From Gemmatimonadota bacterium (lineage in GTDB: Bacteria; Gemmatimonadota; Gemmatimonadetes; Gemmatimonadales; Gemmatimonadaceae): a DNA stretch of 64,000 nt. Below the pieces are notes generated by a model. It was not told where the DNA came from. It saw nothing but the letters and a program-made list of their open reading frames with translations, and made no database searches. The first letter of the stretch is position 1. Every line of letters begins with the position of its first letter. Location of the stretch: the NCBI GenBank assembly GCA_016871895.1, contig VHBO01000002.1, positions 62,001 to 126,000 on the forward strand, in the 5' to 3' direction. A program made the position numbers and the translations under genes. Below are positions 35,393-44,372 of the stretch, in pieces.

Positions 35393-36327
35393 GACCCCAG
35401 CCACCGGCTGAGGATCGGCTCGTAGGCGTCGACGCGGCGGTCGCGGAGGAAGGGCCAGTTGCGCCGCGTGTACTCGATCAGGGACGGGTCGCAGGTGGCG
35501 ATCAATGTCGTCTCCCCGGTCTCGGCCTGCGCCACATAGCGGCCGTACGGGTCGCAGATGAACGAGTGGCCGAAGAACTCGAGCCCGTCGGTGCCGGCCT
35601 CGGGCTCGAAGCCGGTACGATTCGGTGCCGCGACATACACGCCGTTCGCAATCGCGTGTGCGCGCTGCGCGGTGCGCCAGGCGTCGACCTGCGCCGCGCC
35701 CCACTCCGCCTTCTCCGCGGGATGCCAGCCGATCGCGGTGGGATAGATCAGGAGGTCGGCGCCGAGGAGCGCGGTGATGCGCGCCGCCTCGGGGTACCAC
35801 TGGTCCCAGCAGATGAGCACGCCGATCGTCGCGTGTCGCGTCTTCCACACCATGAAGCCGCCGGCCTCGCCGTCGGGCCCAGGGGCGCCGGCGGGCTGCA
35901 CCGGTCGGTCCGACTCCCCGGGGGCGAAGTAGTACTTCTCCTCGAAGAGCGGGTCGTGCGGGATGTGCATCTTCCGATACACGCCGAGCAGCGCACCATC
36001 GGCGTCGATTACGGCGGCGCTGTTCCGGTAGACCCCCGCGGCCTGCCGTTCATAGAACGGGACCACGAGGACGACGGCGAGCTCCTGCGCCACCGCCTGC
36101 AGGCGCGCGATCGTCGGGCCATCGACCGGCTCGGCAAAATCGAAGCGTGACGCGTCGAGTCGCTTGCAGAAGTAGGGGGCGTTGAAGAGTTCCTTCAGGC
36201 AGATCACCTGCGCGCCCTTCGCGTGGGCGGCGCGGATGCGCGCCTCGGTCGCGACGAGGGTCTCGGCGGCGGTGGCCTCGACGCCGTCCTGGATGACGGC
36301 GAGGGTGAACGGGGCGCGAGCGGTCAT
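35389..36327 (-). CDS. aguB: N-carbamoylputrescine amidase
   Basis: A 312-residue nitrilase-superfamily amidase that releases putrescine, CO2 and ammonia from N-carbamoylputrescine. The catalytic triad is visible: Glu46 in LKELFNAPYF, Lys in YRKMHIPHDP, and Cys in LICWDQWYPEAAR. The pattern FEEKYYFAPGES is a hallmark of this branch. The partner gene aguA overlaps it. A GAGATT sequence lies 6 nt before the ATG at 36327, so it might have its own weak leaderless promoter besides read-through from the kinase gene 18 bp upstream. Confidence 0.93.
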   Translation of the reverse strand: MTARAPFTLAVIQDGVEATAAETLVATEARIRAAHAKGAQVICLKELFNAPYFCKRLDASRFDFAEPVDGPTIARLQAVAQELAVVLVVPFYERQAAGVYRNSAAVIDADGALLGVYRKMHIPHDPLFEEKYYFAPGESDRPVQPAGAPGPDGEAGGFMVWKTRHATIGVLICWDQWYPEAARITALLGADLLIYPTAIGWHPAEKAEWGAAQVDAWRTAQRAHAIANGVYVAAPNRTGFEPEAGTDGLEFFGHSFICDPYGRYVAQAETGETTLIATCDPSLIEYTRRNWPFLRDRRVDAYEPILSRWLGS

Positions 36328-36333
36328 CCGCGA

Positions 36334-36339
36334 AATCTC
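36334..36339 (-). promoter_or_regulatory. Possible -10 element of aguB
   Basis: GAGATT on the minus strand, spacer TCGCGG, ATG at 36327. It matches the fixed 6-nt spacing of other genes here, but the hexamer itself is weak. Confidence 0.3.
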
Positions 36340-36345
36340 ACGGGG

Positions 36346-37641
36346 TCAGGAGCGGATCGCCACCACGAGATCCATCACATTGGTGCCCGTCACGCGCGCG
36401 GGCAGCAGCGCCCCGGCGGCGGCGAGCACGGGATGGGCGTCGCATCGGCGGAGGGCGTCCCGGCGCGTCGTCGGCGTGAGGGGCGTGCCCTCGTCGACGA
36501 TCGCCCCCGCCGCGTCGGTGGGTCCATCACGTCCGTCGGTGCCCGCCGCCAACAACGTCACCGGGACCTTCCACTCGGCGAACTCCTCTGCCGCTGCGAG
36601 GGCGAGGTGTTGGCAGCGTCCACCGAGGCCGTGCGGCTCGGGGAGCCGGACGGACGTCTCCCCGCCCCAGAGGAGGACCGTCCCCGGAGCCGCCCGCCGG
36701 GCGAGGTGCGCCACCAGATGGCCCGCCGACGCGGCGTCGCCGTGCAACGGCGCGGGTGCGGCGATGACGTCCCAGCCTCGCTCGCGCGCGGCGGCCGCCG
36801 CGCCGGCCAGCGCGAGCGCGTTGCCGCGGACCACCGGCTCCGCCACGGCGCTGAAGGCGGGATCGTCGGGCTTCGGGGTCTCACGGGCGGCGTCGGCGCG
36901 CATCGCGCCGAGGGTCGAGGCGATCGAGAGCGGGAGCCGCGTCGCGATCCCCGCCTCACGGAGCACGCGTTCGATCTGCGCCGCGGTGAGCGGGTCGGGG
37001 GAGATGGGGCCCGAGCCGATCATCGCCGGATCCTCGTTGGGGACGTCGGCGAGGAGGATGGGGATGACCTGCGCGTGTCGGAGCGCGACGCCGAGTCGCC
37101 CGGCGCCCCAGCGGGAGAAGCGCTTCCGCACCGCGTTGATGCGGCCGATGGGGACGCCGGCCCCGAGGAGGAGCGCGTGCAGCGCGGCGAGGTCGACGGC
37201 GCGGATGCCTTCGATCGGCGCGCCGATGAGCGCGGAGGTGCCGCCGGAGATCAGGACGAGGACGACGTCGTCCGGGGCGATGCGCTGCGTGAGACGGTCG
37301 AGCGCCGCGGCCGCCGCGAGGGAACGGGGCCCCGGGACGGGGTGATCGCCGGCGAGGTGATGCATCGGCTCGACGCGATCACCGACGTTGGGATCGGCCC
37401 CGATCACGAGCCCGCCCGCGAGTGGGCGTCGCTCGTCCGCGCACCAGTCGCGTGCGGCCTCCGCCATCGCCGGCGCCGCTTTGCCGACGGCGATGATCCA
37501 GTGGGGTCGGGTCGCGAGGGTCTCGAGGGTCGCGGCGTGCGCCGCGAGTCCCTCGAGGACGACCTGCGCGGGGTCAGCGGCGGCGACGGCCGCTTCGTAG
37601 AGCGCGAGCGCGAGGGCTCGGCGCTCCGCGCGGTCCGTCAC
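36346..37641 (-). CDS. Glycerate 2-kinase (DUF4147/MOFRL family)
   Basis: A 431-residue protein of the glycerate kinase type II family. The N-terminal DUF4147 domain shows WIIAVGKAAPAMAEAA, DHPVPGPRSLAAA, LVLISGGTSALI and IGRINAVRKRFSRWGAGRL; the C-terminal MOFRL domain has LLWGGETSVRLP, GGRCQHLALAAA and LAAGTDGRDGPTDAAGA. It should phosphorylate glycerate at C2, linking serine or glyoxylate breakdown to glycolysis. The GTG at 37641 overlaps the peroxiredoxin stop by four bases. Longer starts upstream would overlap the peroxiredoxin frame. Confidence 0.9.
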   Translation of the reverse strand: MTDRAERRALALALYEAAVAAADPAQVVLEGLAAHAATLETLATRPHWIIAVGKAAPAMAEAARDWCADERRPLAGGLVIGADPNVGDRVEPMHHLAGDHPVPGPRSLAAAAALDRLTQRIAPDDVVLVLISGGTSALIGAPIEGIRAVDLAALHALLLGAGVPIGRINAVRKRFSRWGAGRLGVALRHAQVIPILLADVPNEDPAMIGSGPISPDPLTAAQIERVLREAGIATRLPLSIASTLGAMRADAARETPKPDDPAFSAVAEPVVRGNALALAGAAAAARERGWDVIAAPAPLHGDAASAGHLVAHLARRAAPGTVLLWGGETSVRLPEPHGLGGRCQHLALAAAEEFAEWKVPVTLLAAGTDGRDGPTDAAGAIVDEGTPLTPTTRRDALRRCDAHPVLAAAGALLPARVTGTNVMDLVVAIRS

Positions 37642-38201
37642 CGCCCGGAGGCCCGCCGCACCGCCGTTCCGAGTTCCGTGTACGCTTCGGCGGAGAGCTC
37701 GCGGAACGGTCGCATGATGTGCGCGATCCGCCCGTCCGGCCCGACGACGAAGACGACGCGCCGGTAGAGGTTGAGCGCGGGGAACTTCACGTCGTACGCC
37801 GAGGCGAGGGAGCCGGCGGTGTCGCTGACGAAGGTGACGGGGAAGTTCTTCTCCGCTGCCCACGACTGCTGGTCTGCGGTGCCGTCGGTGCTGATCGCGA
37901 GAACGGTGACGCCGGAGCCGTTGTTGAAGAGCGTGGCGTACTGATCACGGTACGCCTCCATTTGCGCCGTTCAGCCACCGGTCCTCACCTTCGGGAAGAA
38001 GGCGAGGACGACGGTCTGGCCGCGCAGGGCGCGGAGGTTCACGGGGGTGGGGCGGATCCCGTTCTTCGTGGAGGCCGGCAGCGTGAAGTCGGGGGCGAGA
38101 TCACCGACCTTGGGGCCACCGTCGGTCGCGCCCTGTGCACGCACCGCCGCCGGCAAGGCGAGGAGCGCGAGGGCGCTGACGAGGGAGAGTGGACGTCGCA
38201 T
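37638..38201 (-). CDS. Candidate selenocysteine-containing peroxiredoxin (in-frame TGA)
   Basis: Exported AhpC/TSA-type peroxiredoxin of 187 residues if the TGA at 37971-37973 is read as selenocysteine (residue 77). Signal peptide: residues 1-22, ending VRA. Fold landmarks: PKVGDLAPDFTLP, VVLAFFPKVRTGG, then the TGA codon, then TAQMEAYRDQY, LAISTDG, FVSDTAGSLASAYDV and VFVVGPDGRIAHI. In the family the codon after RTGG or RTPG is the peroxidatic cysteine, so the TGA sits exactly at the catalytic residue. There is no other cysteine in the mature part, so no resolving thiol. The same frame continues without break. A hairpin of the SECIS type follows. A nonsense mutation (TGC to TGA) or sequencing error is the alternative. 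It leads the operon with the kinase, aguBA and queCE. Confidence 0.72.
37935..37956 (-). promoter_or_regulatory. Candidate bacterial SECIS hairpin
   Basis: In the mRNA a perfect 7-bp stem (GGCGUAC/GUACGCC) closes an 8-base loop, CGUGAUCA. The stem starts 14 nt after the UGA, and the apical loop starts 21 nt after it, with a G in its first two bases. These values fall within the published ranges for bacterial SECIS elements (loop 16-37 nt from the UGA). A bulged U like that of E. coli fdhF is not seen. Confidence 0.55.
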
Positions 38202-38208
38202 AGGCGGA

Positions 38209-38214
38209 AGTGTG
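38209..38214 (-). promoter_or_regulatory. -10-like element of the peroxiredoxin operon
   Basis: CACACT on the minus strand, 7 nt before the ATG at 38201. It fits the NANNNT pattern at leaderless spacing. Confidence 0.35.
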
Positions 38215-38267
38215 GGGCGGGGCAGGACGCCTCGCAATCGGTGAACCCCGGGGGCCGGTGATTCGTG

Positions 38268-38296
38268 CCCGGCCGGCGCGTGGCCCGTCGGCCGGG
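38268..38296 (-). terminator. Hairpin after the lipid kinase gene
   Basis: CCCGGCCG/CGGCCGGG stem with a 13-base loop between the lipid kinase stop and the peroxiredoxin operon. It has no U-tract, so the operon boundary is only moderately supported. Confidence 0.35.
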
Positions 38297-38339
38297 TCGT
38301 TCGTGGCAGGCCGCTCGGCGATGGGCGCCGGCGCGCAGG

Positions 38340-39216
38340 TCAGTCCGCGACGAGTCGGAGCGCCGCCGGCACGGATGCGACCTCGACCGTCGCCGACGTG
38401 GCCTGCCGGAGTTCCCCGTCCGCCTCGATGAGCGGCGGCGCAGGGAAGGTCAGGGTGACGCGTGCGGCGCGCTGATGCGTCACCGCCGAGTGGGTGAGGT
38501 GCGTCCCGCGCAGCGCCCGCAGCAGCACCCGGAGGCGCGCGAGGCTGGAAAGATCCTCAACGACGACGACATCGAGGGCCGCATCGTCGATGCGGGCGTC
38601 GGGGGCGATCCGGAACGCGCCGCCGAAGTGTGCGCCGTTCGCCGCGACCGCGAGGAGGCGCCGCCGCATCGGTGCACTCTTCACGCCGATCAGGAGCCCC
38701 TCGTAGCGGAAGAGCTCCGAGAGCGCCGCTGCCACATAGCGCGGGGCGACGGGAAGGGGCCGGAGGCGTTCGGCGGCGGCGTTGCAGGCGACGTCGAACC
38801 CCATCCCCGCGACGTTGAGGAACCAGATGTCATCGACACGACCCATATCGACGCGGCGTTCCGTGACCCCGCCGTCGGCGAGGCGTTCCGCGAGGGTGCG
38901 CGCGTCACGGGGGTGCGTGCCGAGGTTCTTCGCGAAGTCGTTCCCTGTGCCAGCGGCGAGGATCGCGAGGCGCGCCGGGCTCCCCGCGCGGGCGAGCGGG
39001 ACGGCGCAGTTGGACCAGGTGCCGTCCCCTCCGGCGACCACGAGCGTCTCGATGCCGTCGGCGATCGCCTCGGCGACCAACCGCGCCTCGTCGCCGGCGT
39101 GACGCGTGGCACGGACATCGGTGAAACCACACCGGGCGAACGCGGCACGGATGCCGACGATCGCCCGGGCGCCGCGTCCGGAGCCGGACGCGGGATTGTA
39201 CAGGACGCGGACGGCC

Positions 39217-39227
<11 letters not shown>
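38340..39227 (-). CDS. Diacylglycerol kinase-like lipid kinase (YegS/DagK family)
   Basis: A 295-residue cytoplasmic lipid kinase. LYNPASGSGRGAR opens the ATP-binding domain, GGDGTWSN is the catalytic glycine-rich loop, and LAAGTGNDFAKNLG is the following signature; the C-terminal beta-sandwich ends with IEADGELR. It should phosphorylate diacylglycerol, sphingosine-like or other lipids; which one is unknown. The GTG start at 39227 lies inside the last codons of the aconitase gene, so both are probably on one mRNA. Confidence 0.88.
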
Positions 39228-41946
<2,719 letters not shown>

Positions 41947-42007
41947 TGGGGGGAAAGGCGGCGAAATGAGGCGGCATCCCCGTCAGCGCGGCGTCGACGG
42001 GCGACGT

Positions 42008-42013
42008 TAACTT
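42008..42013 (+). promoter_or_regulatory. -10 element before the small exported protein
   Basis: TAACTT, 7 nt before the ATG at 42021. It would drive the small gene and psuG. Confidence 0.4.
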
Positions 42014-42020
42014 CTGCGAG

Positions 42021-42227
42021 ATGAAGCTAACACGTGGTGCGGTCTCCTGGCTCTGCGGGCTCGCGCTCCTCGACGTCGGATCGGTGGGCGCGCAGGCGCG
42101 GACGCTCACCCTCGACGACGCGGTGCGTCGCGCGTACCGCGCACTGACGCGCTGGGAGACGGCGCGCGCGGCGCGGCTCGCGGCCGCGGATGCCGCGATC
42201 GAGGCGGCGTGGGAGGCCGGGCGGTGA
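42021..42227 (+). CDS. Small exported protein, TolC-N-terminus-like
   Basis: A 68-residue protein with a signal peptide (core WLCGLALLDVGSVGAQA). The remaining 45 residues, LTLDDAVRRAYRALTRWETARAARL, look like the first helix of TolC-type outer-membrane efflux proteins (LTLxEAVxxAL), but the rest of such a protein is absent. It may be the remnant of a TolC gene or a true small protein. Its TGA overlaps the psuG start by four bases, which is why a real, translated gene is more likely than a chance frame. Confidence 0.5.
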   Translation: MKLTRGAVSWLCGLALLDVGSVGAQARTLTLDDAVRRAYRALTRWETARAARLAAADAAIEAAWEAGR

Positions 42228-43129
42228 GCGTCGTCGCGTACGCCGCCGAGGTCGCCGCCGCGCGCGCGGCGGGTCGGCCGATCGTCGCGCTCGAGAGTTC
42301 GGTGCTCGCGCAGGGGCTCCCCATCCCCGCGAACCGCGAGGCAGACCGACGGATGCGCGACGCCGTGGTCGCGGGGGGCGCGGTCCCCGCCGTCACCGCG
42401 GTGGTCCGCGGCGTCCCCACCCTCGGCCTCACCGGCGAGCCGCTCGAGCGCTTTCTCGCGCGCGATGGGGTCGCCAAGGTCTCGGCGCGCGACCTCCCCG
42501 TGGTGATGGTGCAGGGACGCGACGGCGCGACCACCGTCGCCGGAGCGCTCACCCTCGCCGCATCGGCCGGCATCGATGTGTTCGCGACGGGCGGGATCGG
42601 TGGGGTCCATCGCGAGGCGCCGTTCGACGAGTCAGCAGATCTCGCGGAACTCGCACGGAGCTCCGTGGTCACCGTCTGCGCGGGGGCGAAGTCGATCCTC
42701 GATCTCCCTGCGACCCTCGAGCGGCTCGAGACGCTCGGCGTCACCGTGGTGGGGTACGGCACGGACGAGTTCCCGGGCTTCTTCACGGCGCGCACCGGGC
42801 TTCGCGTCCCCGCGTGGGTGGAAACTCCCGGGGCGGTCGCCCAGATGCTGCGGGCGGTGCGCGCGCTCGGACGACCGGGGGGGATCCTCGTGGTTCAGCC
42901 GCCGCCGGCCGCCGCCGCCCTCGAGCCCGCGCTGGTGGACGACGCCGTCCGCGAGGCGCTTCGCGCCGCCGCGGCCGACGGGGTCCGTGGTCCTGCGGTG
43001 ACCCCCTACCTCCTCGCGGCCGTCGAGCGGGCGACCGGGGGCCGCTCCCTCGCGGCGAACCTCGCCCTGCTCGAGGCGAACGCGGGGCTCGCGGCGCGGA
43101 TCGCCGTGGCGCTCGCGACGACCGCCTGA
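42224..43129 (+). CDS. psuG: Pseudouridine-5'-phosphate glycosidase
   Basis: A 301-residue enzyme that splits pseudouridine 5'-phosphate into uracil and ribose 5-phosphate. Family blocks: PIVALESSVLAQGLP, READRRMRDAVVAGGAVPA, VKVSARDLP, GATTVAGAL, GIDVFATGGIGGVHR, VCAGAKSILDLPATLE, VVGYGTDEFPGFFTA and a late NLALLEANA. The kinase PsuK that feeds it is not next to it. I chose the GTG at 42224, which overlaps the stop of the preceding small gene; a GTG at 42209 is an alternative. The 133 bp after it hold no gene. Confidence 0.93.
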   Translation: MSVVAYAAEVAAARAAGRPIVALESSVLAQGLPIPANREADRRMRDAVVAGGAVPAVTAVVRGVPTLGLTGEPLERFLARDGVAKVSARDLPVVMVQGRDGATTVAGALTLAASAGIDVFATGGIGGVHREAPFDESADLAELARSSVVTVCAGAKSILDLPATLERLETLGVTVVGYGTDEFPGFFTARTGLRVPAWVETPGAVAQMLRAVRALGRPGGILVVQPPPAAAALEPALVDDAVREALRAAAADGVRGPAVTPYLLAAVERATGGRSLAANLALLEANAGLAARIAVALATTA

Positions 43130-43262
43130 AGGACACCGGCCCGACGGCCATCGCGCCCGGTGCCTGTGCAGCCGGTCGCGTTAGGCGCGCCCCGGCTGTC
43201 GCGCGCCGCACGGCGATGATAGGTTCCCGACAACCCCTCTCGCGCCGGAGGTCGGATCCCCT

Positions 43263-44372
43263 ATGCCCTCTCCGTTTCTGAGTTCCGAGGAGTACGACGA
43301 GCGCGCGCATCAGCTCTACAACGAAGGGGAGTACGAGGCCGCGCTCACGACGCTGCGCGAGGGCCTCGGCCTCTATCCGAACGCCGTGGAGCTGCACGTC
43401 GGTGTCGGGTACGCTCGCCTCGCCCGTGACGAGTACGCCTGGGCGCGCCGTGCCTTCGAAGAGGCCCTCCTCCTCGACGCCGAGCACGAGGATGCGCTCG
43501 CCGGCCTCGGAGAGACGCTGCTGAAGTTCGGGCAGACGCCGCAGGCGCTGAAGGCGTTCCGTCGCATCCTCGACCTCGGGTACGGGGACGACGTCGAGTT
43601 GATGCTGCAGGTGGGGCGCACCTGTTTCCGCGAGGGGCTCGCCGCCGAGGCGAAGGAGTTCTTCGAGGTCGCGCTCCGACAGGCGCCCGACCACGCCGAG
43701 GCCGTCGCGATGGTCGGGTACGCCGAGCATCGCCTCGGCCAGGACGAGGCGGCGGTGGAGACGCTGAAGCGGGCGCTGCAGCTCGACCCCGCGCTCGCCG
43801 AGGCGCGCATCTACCTCGGCAATCTCCTGTACGACCGCGAGGAGTTCGAGGCGGCGCTCTTCCATCTCGAGCAGACGAAGCCCGACGAGCACTGGGATGA
43901 GCTCGGGATCTGGCGCCTCCTCGAGTTGAAGAAGTCGCACTGCCGGATGCAGGACGGCGATCCGGCGTTCCGCCCGTGGGAGGCCCGACTTGAGGAGCTC
44001 GCCCCGCCCGCGGACTCGATCGACGAGCTCCTCGCCGAGCTGGAGGCGCGGGCGGTGGAGCGCGAGGAGGTCGAGGCGCGGCAGCAGCTCGAGCTCTTCG
44101 GCGCGCTCCTCGCCGGTGCGGCGGAGGCGAAGCAGGCGCCGCCCGAGGCGCATCGCGTCGTCGCCCGCGACGGTCGCCGCTACGAGGGGTCGTGGGAGGA
44201 GATCGTCGCGGCGATGCGCGACGCGGCGGGAGGCGCGCGGCCGCTCGACGAGTTCATGCAGGCGGAGGCCCGGCGCGGCTTCGCCCTTACCGGGCACCTG
44301 ATCCCCACGAAGGACGCCGAGAGCTTCCTGCGGGCCAGCGCCGACGCGGGCCTGCTCCGCATCGTCTCCTGA
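43263..44372 (+). CDS. Tetratricopeptide-repeat protein
   Basis: A 369-residue cytoplasmic protein. Residues 8-215 hold about six TPR units (EYDERAHQLYNEGEYEAAL, AVELHVGVGYARLARDEYAWARRAFEEAL, and so on), a scaffold for protein binding. After that comes an acidic, partly coiled-coil region (SIDELLAELEARAVEREEVEA) and a C-terminal helical domain without a clear match. A GGAGG site lies 12 nt before the ATG. The M16 peptidase gene starts within its stop codon, so the two products may work together. Confidence 0.83.
   Translation: MPSPFLSSEEYDERAHQLYNEGEYEAALTTLREGLGLYPNAVELHVGVGYARLARDEYAWARRAFEEALLLDAEHEDALAGLGETLLKFGQTPQALKAFRRILDLGYGDDVELMLQVGRTCFREGLAAEAKEFFEVALRQAPDHAEAVAMVGYAEHRLGQDEAAVETLKRALQLDPALAEARIYLGNLLYDREEFEAALFHLEQTKPDEHWDELGIWRLLELKKSHCRMQDGDPAFRPWEARLEELAPPADSIDELLAELEARAVEREEVEARQQLELFGALLAGAAEAKQAPPEAHRVVARDGRRYEGSWEEIVAAMRDAAGGARPLDEFMQAEARRGFALTGHLIPTKDAESFLRASADAGLLRIVS

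Noticed and set aside
37638-38201. Frameshift or split pseudogene reading of the peroxiredoxin
   Set aside because: There is no shift: both halves share one frame, only one codon (TGA) interrupts, and it hits the catalytic residue. A plain nonsense mutation remains possible but is the weaker explanation.
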